A stretch of 64,000 nt of DNA from Ruminiclostridium papyrosolvens C7 (GTDB lineage Bacteria; Bacillota; Clostridia; Acetivibrionales; DSM-1351), in NCBI RefSeq assembly GCF_000421965.1, contig NZ_ATAY01000024.1, positions 32,259-96,258 on the forward strand. Direction: 5' to 3'. Of this stretch, positions 39,180 to 47,512 are shown piece after piece. The notes under the pieces were generated by a model that ran no database searches, was not told where the DNA came from, and worked only from the letters and a program-made list of their open reading frames with translations. The first letter of the stretch is position 1; the number at the start of each line of letters is the position of its first letter. The position numbers were made by a program, and so were the translations under genes.

Positions 39180-39208
39180 GCAGATAGGAATTTGGAATTC
39201 CTATCTGC
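39180..39208. repeat. 13-bp perfect hairpin between convergent genes
   Basis: GCAGATAGGAATT (39180-39192) and AATTCCTATCTGC (39196-39208) form a perfect 13-bp stem with a three-base loop. It lies between the stops of the MerR-like and TM2 genes. The T-run normally seen in terminators is missing on both strands, although it is well placed as a shared terminator. Confidence 0.7.
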
Positions 39209-39224
39209 TAAAAAACTTTATGTT

Positions 39225-39623
39225 TTAATCTTTTAATGCTACACCCTTAGCATCCTTATTAATAGAACCGGCAAGAATCAAAATTCCTTCTATCAGTCCC
39301 CATACCCAAATAATTGGCGAGAATATAAAGCAGGATAAAACAGTCAGTAACAACTGCGCCAGTCCAATCCCTATATACCCCAGATAAAATCTGTGAACAC
39401 CGAAAGCGCCAAGGAAAATTCCGAACAATCCCGCAGCAAGCTTTGATTTTTGCTGTCCGTAACTATTTAAACTAAAACCGCATTTCATACATATCTGAGA
39501 CATTGAATCGGTTGCTTCGCCACATAAAGGACAAAAGTTATTCCCTTTTCCTGTAGGTACTCCACACGTAACGCATATAACAGCCTGATCATTCACAACG
39601 TTTCCGCAATTTCTACAATACAT
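39225..39623 (-). CDS. zinc-ribbon and TM2 domain membrane protein
   Basis: The 132-residue protein starts with two zinc-ribbon-like units, four CxxC pairs in all (CRNCG, CVTCG, CPLCG, CMKCG within the first 52 residues). The TM2 domain follows with two membrane helices (AGLFGIFLGAFGVHRFYLG). The function of TM2 proteins in bacteria is unknown. The start is the ATG at 39623 behind AGGAGG; an ATG eight codons earlier lacks a signal. Confidence 0.88.
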   Translation of the reverse strand: MYCRNCGNVVNDQAVICVTCGVPTGKGNNFCPLCGEATDSMSQICMKCGFSLNSYGQQKSKLAAGLFGIFLGAFGVHRFYLGYIGIGLAQLLLTVLSCFIFSPIIWVWGLIEGILILAGSINKDAKGVALKD

Positions 39624-39708
39624 AAATATACCTCCTGATTTTTTCAAAAATATATGGTTAATAATATTTATTACTGAACATACAAATCTCTTATTGTATT
39701 TACATTCT

Positions 39709-39737
39709 AGTATACGATTGTGAATATTGTATGTCTG
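39709..39737 (-). promoter_or_regulatory. promoter of the TM2 gene
   Basis: On the minus strand CAGACA (39732-39737) and TATACT (39709-39714) lie 17 bases apart, about 85 bases before the start. Confidence 0.5.
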
Positions 39738-39812
39738 ATTATTTTTTCTCGCTTTATATATTAATTTAATAAAAAAATAAAATCAATATTACAATGCATA
39801 AACTTAATATTA

Positions 39813-39841
39813 TTGCAATGAAAAATCATATAGTATATAAT
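39813..39841 (+). promoter_or_regulatory. promoter of ychF
   Basis: TTGCAA (39813-39818) and perfect TATAAT (39836-39841) have 17-base spacing, 50 bases ahead of the start codon. It diverges from the TM2 promoter in the same gap of about 270 bases. Confidence 0.75.
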
Positions 39842-39891
39842 TTTTATGGTATTTTTTTATGTTATAAACCATTGAGAGGATAGATATATAA

Positions 39892-40986
39892 ATGAAATTA
39901 GGAATTGTAGGACTACCTAACGTAGGAAAAAGCACTCTTTTTAATGCTATAACAAAAGCAGGTGCAGAAAGTGCAAATTATCCGTTTTGTACTATTGAAC
40001 CGAATGTAGGAATAGTGGCTGTTCCCGACGAAAGACTGGATATGCTTGCAAAAATGTATAACCCTGAAAAAATAACACCTACTGTAATTGAATTTGTTGA
40101 TATTGCAGGTCTTGTTAAAGGTGCAAGCAAAGGTGAAGGACTGGGGAATAAATTTCTTTCTCACATAAGAGAAGTTGATTCAATAGTTCATGTTGTAAGA
40201 TGTTTTGAGGATAGCAATATTGTTCATGTTGACGGTTCCATTGGTCCAAAAAGAGACATTGAAACAATTAACCTGGAATTGATTTTCTCAGACCTTGAAA
40301 TGATAGAGAGAAGAATCGACAGAACGAAAAAAATGCTTAAGTCAGGAGACAAGAAGTTCCAGATTGAAATGGAACTTTACGAATCCATAAAGGCTCACCT
40401 TGAAAGCGGAAAACCCGTAAGGTCAATGTCTTTTGACCAAGAACAGCAGCAGCTTGTTGACCAGTTATTTCTTATAACATTAAAACCTGTTCTTTATGCT
40501 GCAAATGTTTCCGAAGAAGACCTATCTTCTCTGGATAACAACAGATTTCTTGCAGAGCTTAAAGAAGTGGCTGTTGCAGAAAATTCTGAAGTTATGGTAA
40601 TTTGTGCAAAGATTGAGGAAGAAATTGCTCAGCTCGATGATGAAGAAAAGGCTGACTTCCTTGAGGCTATGGGACTGGAAGAATCCGGTCTGGACAAGCT
40701 TATTAAAGCCAGTTACAAAATTTTGGGACTTATAAGCTATCTGACTGCAGGCCCACAGGAAGTAAGAGCATGGACTATTACAAACGGTACAAAGGCACCT
40801 CAGGCTGCGGGAAAAATCCACAGCGACTTTGAAAGAGGTTTTATCAGAGCTGAAATTGTAGCTTATGACGATTTAATTAGTTGTGGCTCATATACGGTTG
40901 CAAAGGAAAAGGGTCTGGTTCGGTCCGAAGGTAAGGAATATGTAATGCATGACGGAGATGTTACGTTATTCAGATTTAATGTTTAA
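39892..40986 (+). CDS. ychF: YchF/OLA1 family ribosome-associated ATPase
   Basis: The 364-residue protein is a complete YchF. It has the P-loop GLPNVGKSTLFNAIT, VEFVDIAGLVKGASKGEGLGNKFL, and NVSEEDL in place of the usual guanine motif (which is why the family prefers ATP). A helical insert and a C-terminal TGS domain (about 280-360, RAWTITNGTKAPQAAG...) follow. It binds ribosomes and affects stress responses. A canonical promoter and a terminator bound it as a single-gene unit. Confidence 0.96.
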   Translation: MKLGIVGLPNVGKSTLFNAITKAGAESANYPFCTIEPNVGIVAVPDERLDMLAKMYNPEKITPTVIEFVDIAGLVKGASKGEGLGNKFLSHIREVDSIVHVVRCFEDSNIVHVDGSIGPKRDIETINLELIFSDLEMIERRIDRTKKMLKSGDKKFQIEMELYESIKAHLESGKPVRSMSFDQEQQQLVDQLFLITLKPVLYAANVSEEDLSSLDNNRFLAELKEVAVAENSEVMVICAKIEEEIAQLDDEEKADFLEAMGLEESGLDKLIKASYKILGLISYLTAGPQEVRAWTITNGTKAPQAAGKIHSDFERGFIRAEIVAYDDLISCGSYTVAKEKGLVRSEGKEYVMHDGDVTLFRFNV

Positions 40987-41012
40987 TTTAGCATAATCAG
41001 TGATAATGATAA

Positions 41013-41050
41013 AACCTGCTGTTGACCAAGAACAGCAGGTTTTATATTTT
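41013..41050 (+). terminator. terminator of ychF
   Basis: AAAACCTGCTGTT and AACAGCAGGTTTT form a perfect 13-bp stem around a 7-base loop, then a T-rich stretch. It also precedes the end of the convergent YmaF gene. Confidence 0.9.
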
Positions 41051-41096
41051 ATATTCACCGTCATTTATTATGCACCGGATAAGTCCCCTGTAAACA

Positions 41097-41390
41097 TTAA
41101 TTTTTCTTATAGAAGGATGTGTCACCTGCTAAAATCTGAACGTGATTTTTTGCAAAATTTGCATTTCCCATATAAACATGATAATGTCCACCGTTTACAT
41201 AAATAGCAGGGCTAGTTGCAATTCTATAATAATGAACATGACCCTCTTCCAACGTAGTTGATCCTTCAATATAGTGTATATGCCCTATCTGGTCACTGGT
41301 TTCATCAGTCTTGCCTGAGTATTGATGAATGTGATCTTCAGTATTTGAAGTCTTTCCCGCAAAGCTATGTGAGTGAAGCTTATTTTCCAT
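41097..41390 (-). CDS. YmaF family His-x-His repeat protein
   Basis: The 97-residue protein has His-x-His followed by an aromatic or similar residue five times (HSHSF, HIHQY, HIHYI, HVHYY, HYHVY at about 6, 20, 37, 51 and 69), plus a worn sixth near 83. Steps are 14 to 18 residues, and Gly and Thr recur between. This matches the YmaF family, of unknown function. The pattern suggests a repetitive beta structure with rows of histidines able to hold metal. There is no signal peptide. Confidence 0.85.
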   Translation of the reverse strand: MENKLHSHSFAGKTSNTEDHIHQYSGKTDETSDQIGHIHYIEGSTTLEEGHVHYYRIATSPAIYVNGGHYHVYMGNANFAKNHVQILAGDTSFYKKN

Positions 41391-41507
41391 ATTACCTTAT
41401 TTCCCTCCTTTATAACTCATATGCGGACAAGATTACATTGATTAACCGCTTGATAATATTTTATGTTTACATTTTTATTTTGGTTACAAATTGGACATTA
41501 TTAAACG

Positions 41508-41563
41508 CAAAAACCCGTAAAGCGGAAAATAAACTAATTCATTCTCACTTTACGGGTTTTTAA
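41508..41563 (-). terminator. terminator of the CheW-like gene
   Basis: AAAAACCCGTAAAG (41509-41522) and CTTTACGGGTTTTT form a 14-bp perfect stem across a longer loop of about 25 bases. On the minus strand it lies 20 bases past the stop of the CheW-like gene and ends in a T-run. It is symmetric and could also stop transcription from the left. Confidence 0.8.
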
Positions 41564-41582
41564 TTATATAAATAATTAAATA

Positions 41583-42050
41583 CTAATTTACGTTTTCTGA
41601 AAGTGCCATTGTAACCTCTTCTATCTCTTCATTATGTAAAATTTCATTTAAATCAATTATTGAAAAAAGCTTCCCGTCATTCTTGCCTATGCCCTTTATG
41701 TATTTCTTGCTGTTTAATTTTATTACCGCTTCGGATCTATCAACAGAATTCTCATTAAGATTTATTATTTCAGTAACATTGTTTACCATAAATCCGTACA
41801 ATTGATCATCCTTTTCAGTTATTATAATCTTTGTCTTTTTTGTTACCTCTGATTCTCCTAAATTAAACCTCTTATTAAGGTCTACCACAGGGACTACTTT
41901 CCCCCTTAGATTATATATTCCTTTAATATAATCGGGCATTTGTGGAACAAGTGATATTGATCCATATTTCTCTATTTTATAGACAATTGAAGTCTCCACA
42001 CTACAAAGCTCATTGTTCAAATCAAAAACTACAACCTGTATATCATTCAT
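41583..42050 (-). CDS. CheW-domain protein
   Basis: The 155-residue product is a stand-alone CheW-type SH3-like domain (VVVFDLNNELCSVETSIVYKIEKYGSI, MPDYIKGIYNLRGKVVPVVDLNKRFNLG). CheW links receptors to the CheA kinase. No other chemotaxis genes are nearby, so it may serve a distant array or a different signalling complex. GGGAGGTTGGAG lies ahead of the ATG. Confidence 0.9.
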   Translation of the reverse strand: MNDIQVVVFDLNNELCSVETSIVYKIEKYGSISLVPQMPDYIKGIYNLRGKVVPVVDLNKRFNLGESEVTKKTKIIITEKDDQLYGFMVNNVTEIINLNENSVDRSEAVIKLNSKKYIKGIGKNDGKLFSIIDLNEILHNEEIEEVTMALSENVN

Positions 42051-42138
42051 ATCTCCAACCTCCCGAAGAATAAATTAACTTTGCCATATTTATATTATCA
42101 CACCGAATAAGCTTTTTAAAGAAATATTGATAGTTTCT

Positions 42139-42166
42139 TTTACAATCAAATGTTTTTTGTTATAAT
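42139..42166 (+). promoter_or_regulatory. promoter of the DUF896 gene
   Basis: TTTACA (42139-42144) and perfect TATAAT (42161-42166), 16 bases apart, with an extended -10 (TGT before TATAAT). About 48 bases precede the start codon. Confidence 0.7.
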
Positions 42167-42214
42167 ACTCATGTGTTTTTTATGCAAAATGATTGATAAG
42201 GATTGGTTATATTT

Positions 42215-42418
42215 ATGGAGAAAAGTAGAATTGAACGATTGAATGAACTGGCAAAAAAAGCGAAATCAGGTTCTCTTACGAGTTCTGAGTTAGCTGAAAG
42301 AGATAAGCTAAGAAAAGAATATATAGAAGCATTTCGGGCAAATCTAAAGGCTACACTGGACAACACCGTTATTGTAGATGCTGACGGAAACAGAAGAAGT
42401 CTCAGAAAGGATAATTAA
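42215..42418 (+). CDS. DUF896 family protein
   Basis: This 67-residue protein matches the DUF896 (YnzC/YozA) family: a two-helix hairpin (RIERLNELAKKAKSGSLTSSELAERDKLRKEYIEA, seen in parts) and a conserved tail (VDADGNRRSLRKDN). In Bacillus the relative YneA-cluster protein YnzC is of unclear role. The ATG at 42215 has AAGGATTGG upstream; a TTG four codons earlier is less likely. Confidence 0.88.
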   Translation: MEKSRIERLNELAKKAKSGSLTSSELAERDKLRKEYIEAFRANLKATLDNTVIVDADGNRRSLRKDN

Positions 42419-42447
42419 ATCCTGAAATATGCCAGTTTAAGAGCAGC

Positions 42448-42490
42448 AAACCGGGAACAGGTCTACTAACACCTTTCCCGGTTTATTTTA
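42448..42490 (+). terminator. terminator after the DUF896 gene
   Basis: AAACCGGGA and TCCCGGTTT form the main stem, with a second AGGT/ACCT stem inside, followed by TATTTTAT. It may also work for the convergent gene ending at 42504. Confidence 0.82.
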
Positions 42491-42503
42491 TATCCTGTAA
42501 GCT

Positions 42504-43292
42504 TTAATTTTTATACCTTCCCACGGGAGGCAGCTTTTCCAGTACCTGTTTTTCCAATTTGTCCAGTACCTCTTTTGCGGTTCTTATATCCGTGTCCATA
42601 TCATCCCTGAATTTCATAACAGCAACTTCATCATCAAGCATATCCGATTCTGAAAAAGGAAAGCTTTTCTTCATAACCTGTATTTCATTCTGAACGGCTG
42701 CTTTTCGCTCTTTTATTGCAGTAAGCTGTTTTTCCAAGTCTTCATGCTTTTCGTTTATATTGCCAAAATCTTTAATAACTTTTTTACGAAGCCTTTTTAA
42801 TTTTTCTATGTCCCTCTGTTGATATGCTTTTTCTACTGTTTTCCAGGTTCGTTTCATGCTAATATCCTGATTTATTGTCAATTCAGGATGAATATGGCTT
42901 GCTATTTCCAGATATATATCCTTCATTTCCAATTCATTGTCACGTTTTTTCTTCTCCATAGCGTAGTCTATTGAATGAACATACTCTATTTCTAGTCTCA
43001 TTTTTTTAAGTACTTCATAGTGTTTTTCAAATTCTTTTTCCAATTCTCTGTCAATATAGGAATAGTCTATTGGTATCTTGAATTTTTCACATGTTTCTAT
43101 CATTTCAAGTTTAAGTTTAGTTCTGGCTATTGCAAGCTCAAGCTTATGAAGCTCATATCTTGGTTCCCCAAGTTTGGCTACAAATTCATTTTTAAGGATT
43201 TCAGCCTCATACAACTCCATGTAATCCTTTTCAACCAGGGCTTCTGCCAAAAGCTTCCTGTTTAATGTATATTGTTCAATTAACTTATTCAT
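42504..43292 (-). CDS. coiled-coil protein with a J-domain-like region
   Basis: The 262-residue protein is almost all charged helix. At about residues 125-165, IYLEIASHIHPELTINQD...TWKTVEKAYQQRDIEKLKRL resembles the J-domain of DnaJ-type co-chaperones, but with HPE where the active HPD motif is expected. A C-terminal coil and LPPVGRYKN end follow. A link with DnaK-type chaperones is therefore doubtful, since the Asp is needed to stimulate them. I do not recognise the family further. It follows the ABC exporter genes in the same direction, 42 bases on. Confidence 0.6.
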   Translation of the reverse strand: MNKLIEQYTLNRKLLAEALVEKDYMELYEAEILKNEFVAKLGEPRYELHKLELAIARTKLKLEMIETCEKFKIPIDYSYIDRELEKEFEKHYEVLKKMRLEIEYVHSIDYAMEKKKRDNELEMKDIYLEIASHIHPELTINQDISMKRTWKTVEKAYQQRDIEKLKRLRKKVIKDFGNINEKHEDLEKQLTAIKERKAAVQNEIQVMKKSFPFSESDMLDDEVAVMKFRDDMDTDIRTAKEVLDKLEKQVLEKLPPVGRYKN

Positions 43293-43334
43293 TTAGCAAC
43301 ACCTGTCTTTATTATTTAGTCAATCTTTATTTAT

Positions 43335-45071
43335 TTAAGTATTCTCATATTGACTTAAATATAATTTTTTATAAAATCCATTTTTTTTCAGTAAGTCTTT
43401 ATGACTTCCCTGTTCAACAATCCTACCATTATTCATAACAAGTATAACATCCGCTTCTTTAATGGTTGAAAGGCGATGTGCTATAACAAAGCTTGTTCTT
43501 CCTTCCATCATCTTCAAAAAAGCTTTCTGTATATGTAACTCTGTTCTTGTATCAACACTGCTGGTAGCCTCATCCAGTATTAGCATAGGAGGAATAACCA
43601 ACATAACTCTTGCAATAGTCAATAGCTGTCTTTGGCCCTGTGACAAGTTGCTTCCGCCTTCTGTGAGCTCTGTTTCATAACCTTTCGGAAGTCTCTTGAT
43701 AAAACTGTGTGCATTTGCGGAGGTCGCAGCTTTTTTTACTTCTTCATCAGTAGCTTCCGGATTCCCATATGCTATGTTTTCACGAATTGTCCCCGCAAAA
43801 AGCCATGTGTCCTGAAGAACCATTCCAAAAGACTGCCTAAGACTGTCTTTGGATATTTTACTTATACTTTTATCGTCAATATATATGTACCCTCTATCTG
43901 TTTCATAGAAACGCATCAACAGGTTAACAAGAGTAGTTTTCCCCGAACCGGTTGGCCCAACTATTGCAATCCTCTGTCCTTCCTTAACATCAAGGTTAAA
44001 GTTCTGTATCAAAGGCTTTTCCTGAACATAAGAAAATGATACATCGTCGAATCGGACATTCCCGTTAGTTCTCTTTAATTCAATCTCATTGATATCCGCC
44101 TGTTTCTCAACTTCCTCGTCCATTACTGCAAAAACTCTTTCCGCTGATGCAACAGCACTCTGTATCTGGGCTGTTACACTTGTTACATTGTTTATGGGTT
44201 GAGAAAAGTAGGATGAGTAGGTCAGGAAGCTGGAAATATAGCCGATACTTAACCTGCCGGCCAGTGCCGCAATACCACCAGTCATTCCAAGTAAAACATA
44301 AGTAATATTATTTACAAGACGGGTAGACGGGTTTACCAGAGATGAATAGAACTGCGCCCATCTTCCGCATTTATACAAACGTCCGTTTATTTCCTCAAAT
44401 TTCTTCTGAGCCCTTTCCTCATAATTAAATGCTTTTACAACCTTCTGATTTCCTATAATCTCTTCAATATAACCATTTAGCTCACCATTTACCTTTGACT
44501 GTTCCTTAAACATTTTTGATGAACGTCTTGTTATAAATGATGCAATTAAAAATGTAACAGGTGTCATTACAATTACTATAAGTGTAATCCATGGATTCAA
44601 AACAAACATAAAAACAAGTGAACCAACAATGGATATTATACCAGTAAAAAACTGAGTAACCGACTGATAAATTCCTTCACCTATATTTTCCATGTCATTT
44701 GTAAGTCTGCCCATTATATCTCCATGAGGCTTTTGATCAAAAAATCTCAAAGGCATTTCCAGTATATGGTCAAATACATCTTTCCTTAACCTCTCTACTG
44801 TTCTATTTGACAGTACAGCCGTAATTACCTGCAAACTCCATTGAAAAAATGCACTTACCAAATACAAAATTAATATAATTATAACTATATTAAGAATACT
44901 TTTGAAATCAACCTGTTCTTTTCCGGCAATAGCATCAACACCTTTACCTATTATAAATGGACCTGCCACCATAAGGATATTGCTTAATGCTGCAAATAGT
45001 ACGGCTCCCAGCAGATATGGCTTATTGGCTAAAATGTATCTGCCGAGACGTTTAACTGCATCACTTTTCAT
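43335..45071 (-). CDS. ABC exporter half-transporter with complete ATP site
   Basis: The 578-residue protein has a six-helix membrane domain (about 1-310) and an ATPase domain with Walker A (GPTGSGKTT), Q-loop, signature LSQGQ, Walker B followed by the catalytic Glu (LILDEATSSVD) and H-loop (IAHRLST). All catalytic residues are intact. It overlaps the upstream half-transporter gene by four bases (ATGA), so the two surely form a heterodimer. Substrates may be drugs, peptides or lipids; sequence does not tell. Confidence 0.93.
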   Translation of the reverse strand: MKSDAVKRLGRYILANKPYLLGAVLFAALSNILMVAGPFIIGKGVDAIAGKEQVDFKSILNIVIIILILYLVSAFFQWSLQVITAVLSNRTVERLRKDVFDHILEMPLRFFDQKPHGDIMGRLTNDMENIGEGIYQSVTQFFTGIISIVGSLVFMFVLNPWITLIVIVMTPVTFLIASFITRRSSKMFKEQSKVNGELNGYIEEIIGNQKVVKAFNYEERAQKKFEEINGRLYKCGRWAQFYSSLVNPSTRLVNNITYVLLGMTGGIAALAGRLSIGYISSFLTYSSYFSQPINNVTSVTAQIQSAVASAERVFAVMDEEVEKQADINEIELKRTNGNVRFDDVSFSYVQEKPLIQNFNLDVKEGQRIAIVGPTGSGKTTLVNLLMRFYETDRGYIYIDDKSISKISKDSLRQSFGMVLQDTWLFAGTIRENIAYGNPEATDEEVKKAATSANAHSFIKRLPKGYETELTEGGSNLSQGQRQLLTIARVMLVIPPMLILDEATSSVDTRTELHIQKAFLKMMEGRTSFVIAHRLSTIKEADVILVMNNGRIVEQGSHKDLLKKNGFYKKLYLSQYENT

Positions 45072-46819
45072 GTATGAGCTACCTCGCTTTTTCTTTGTGA
45101 ATAGTATATTTCCTGATAGACGGGGCAGGATTTCAGTAGCTCTTCATTTCTGCCTATTCCTACTATTTCTCCGTCATCCAGTACTACTATTAAATCTGCG
45201 TCTCTGATTGCAGCTACTCTTTGTGTTACCATTATTATTGTTAGCCCTTTCAGATTATCCTTGATTTGTCTTCTTAAAGCTGCATCTGTAGCATAATCCA
45301 AGGCACTGGTACTGTCATCAAAAATAAGTATTTCCGGCCTTTTGACCACTGCCCTTGCAATTGCAAGTCTTTGTTTCTGCCCACCTGAAAGATTCGCTCC
45401 GCCCTGGGAAATATGAGCCTCAATGCCTTCAGGTTTTTGCTTGATAAATTCCGTCGCCTGAACAATTTCGGCAGCCCAATAAATATCATTTTCCTGTGCC
45501 TGTTCATTTCCCCACTTTATGTTCTCCTCGATAGTTCCAGAAAATAGAACCGATTTCTGGGGAACAAGTCCTATTTTATCTCTTAAATTCTGTTGCTTCA
45601 TATTTTTAACATCAGTTCCGTTTATCAGAATTTGTCCATCCGTAGTATCGTAAAATCTGGCAATAAGGTTTACAAGAGTGGATTTTCCTGACCCGGTAGA
45701 ACCAATTATGCCTACTGTTTGTCCACTTTTGATTCCGAATGAGATATTTTTCAAAGCATACTCTGAGGCTCCATCGTATGTAAATCGTACGTTTCTAAAC
45801 TCAATCAAAGGCATTTCTTCTGAAACATTGACAGCAGACTGTACATCTGCGATACTACCAGCCCTGTCCAATACAGACGGCTGAGTCTCCAATATCTCAT
45901 TGACCCTGTTTGCTGAAGCTGCCGCCTTTGTAAAGGTGACGACCAGATTTGCAAGTACAATAAGCGCGGAAAGAATCAGGTTTATATAGTTGATATACGC
46001 AATTATTTCACCTTGAGTCATTGTACCGTGATATACCTGTATTCCGCCAAACCACAGTATTGTAGCGACACCAAAGTTTACTATAACAGTTGTAGCAGGA
46101 TTTAGAAGTGCTGAAACCTTACCTACACTTATAGACATATCTGCATATTCCCTGTTGCCTTTTGAAAAACGTTCTCTTTCCTTGTCCAGTTTTGCAAACG
46201 CACGTATTACCCGCACTCCGGACAAATTTTCCCGTATTATTACGGACAATGTATCAAGCTTTTTCTGTACTGTTTTATACAGCGGTATTGTTCTTGACAT
46301 TATAAAATATATAACCAGTGCAAATAACGGCATTGTTATAAATAGTATTACAGACAGCTTCAAGTTGATGGTCATTGCCATTATCAATCCGCCAATGCAA
46401 AGAAAAGGAACTCTGACTACAAGTCTTATCAGCATGGCCACCGCGAGCTGGAGCTGATTAACATCACTGGTTATTCTATTTATGAGAGAAGGAGTTCCTA
46501 TTTTATCAAGCTCATTAAAGGAATATCCTTGTATCTTTTTAAATAAAAGGTTTCTCATTGACGTTCCAAACCCTTGTGAAGCTATAGATGCATAGTACTG
46601 GCATATATATGCTGAGCCGGCTCCGGTTATTGCGATTGCAACCATTATCCCCCCCATCATGTATACGTATGATGGATTGTTTGCTTTTACACCATTGTCG
46701 ATAAGCTTTGCCATTAATAAAGGTATTGTCAATTCAAGTATTGCTTCAAATAATTTAAATGCCGGACCTAAAACAACTTGTTTAAGATATGGCTTTAAAT
46801 ATTTTATTAATTTAAACAA
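45068..46819 (-). CDS. ABC exporter half-transporter with degenerate ATP site
   Basis: The 583-residue partner has the same layout, but Walker B ends in IFDDSTSALD, with Asp instead of the catalytic Glu, and the H-loop reads VTQRVAA, with Gln instead of His. The signature motif LSGGQ and Walker A GSTGSGKST are normal. This split of one active and one degenerate site is the known pattern of heterodimeric exporters such as BmrCD and TM287/288. It starts with TTG behind GGGGGAAG. Confidence 0.92.
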   Translation of the reverse strand: MFKLIKYLKPYLKQVVLGPAFKLFEAILELTIPLLMAKLIDNGVKANNPSYVYMMGGIMVAIAITGAGSAYICQYYASIASQGFGTSMRNLLFKKIQGYSFNELDKIGTPSLINRITSDVNQLQLAVAMLIRLVVRVPFLCIGGLIMAMTINLKLSVILFITMPLFALVIYFIMSRTIPLYKTVQKKLDTLSVIIRENLSGVRVIRAFAKLDKERERFSKGNREYADMSISVGKVSALLNPATTVIVNFGVATILWFGGIQVYHGTMTQGEIIAYINYINLILSALIVLANLVVTFTKAAASANRVNEILETQPSVLDRAGSIADVQSAVNVSEEMPLIEFRNVRFTYDGASEYALKNISFGIKSGQTVGIIGSTGSGKSTLVNLIARFYDTTDGQILINGTDVKNMKQQNLRDKIGLVPQKSVLFSGTIEENIKWGNEQAQENDIYWAAEIVQATEFIKQKPEGIEAHISQGGANLSGGQKQRLAIARAVVKRPEILIFDDSTSALDYATDAALRRQIKDNLKGLTIIMVTQRVAAIRDADLIVVLDDGEIVGIGRNEELLKSCPVYQEIYYSQRKSEVAHT

Positions 46820-46872
46820 TGAATAACTTCCCCCAATTTTACGTTAACTTATTTTTCTAATATTGCAACTAA

Positions 46873-47364
46873 CTAAAGATACATGTCTTCAAGTATTGCT
46901 GAACCCGTTTTTGTCTTAAAATATTTACTTCTGACAGTATTTATGGCATTTTGGTCCATTTCATCTTCATATATGTTCACAAGAAAATCAGCTTCAACCA
47001 GTATTTGAAAATCTACTCCGTCTATTTTTTTATAGCTATGGTGATGCCCTATTATATAGCAAACTCGTTCAATAGTATAAGTATCGATATCGTATTTATT
47101 CATTATCTCTTTTGCTATTGCAGGTCCTTCCTTTTCCTGATACGGTCCCGCAGACGAATTGTACTTTTTTTCGGCCTCTTTGATTCCTATATCGTGAAGA
47201 ATTCCCGAAAGGCTTACAATCAGCAATTCTTTATCATTAAGCTGCTCTAATGTACCTATAGTATTACAAAAACTATAAACCTTTAAAGTATGGTTGATAC
47301 GTTTAACATCCTTTTTGAAATAGTTTATCATTTCCTTTATTATTTTGTCCGAATTTAGTGTCAT
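46873..47364 (-). CDS. HD-domain protein
   Basis: The 163-residue protein is a small HD-family metal-dependent phosphohydrolase. It has INHTLKVYSFCNTI with the first His, LSGILHDIGIKEAEKKYN with the HD pair, GPAIAKEIM and YIIGHHHSYKKIDG with further His residues. It probably acts on a nucleotide or similar phosphate in the cytoplasm; the substrate is unknown. GGAGGGTAAT precedes the ATG. It heads the transcript that continues into the ABC exporter genes. Confidence 0.9.
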   Translation of the reverse strand: MTLNSDKIIKEMINYFKKDVKRINHTLKVYSFCNTIGTLEQLNDKELLIVSLSGILHDIGIKEAEKKYNSSAGPYQEKEGPAIAKEIMNKYDIDTYTIERVCYIIGHHHSYKKIDGVDFQILVEADFLVNIYEDEMDQNAINTVRSKYFKTKTGSAILEDMYL

Positions 47365-47403
47365 ATTACCCTCCTTTATTTCGGATTTTACTCATTTCTA
47401 TCA

Positions 47404-47432
47404 ATTATATTGCATTGATATTTGAAAAACAA
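47404..47432 (-). promoter_or_regulatory. promoter of the HD/ABC exporter transcript
   Basis: On the minus strand TTGTTT (47427-47432) and perfect TATAAT (47404-47409) have 17-base spacing, about 35 bases ahead of the HD gene. Confidence 0.6.
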
Positions 47433-47512
47433 TGCAGATAGAAGAATTTTTATGGTACAATAATATTGTTAATAAGGAAAGTTAATATTTTTATATCATA
47501 AAGAGGGTCACA

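Noticed and set aside
39913..40164. Minus-strand frame within ychF
   Set aside because: It is opposite the conserved P-loop region of ychF, with no start signal.
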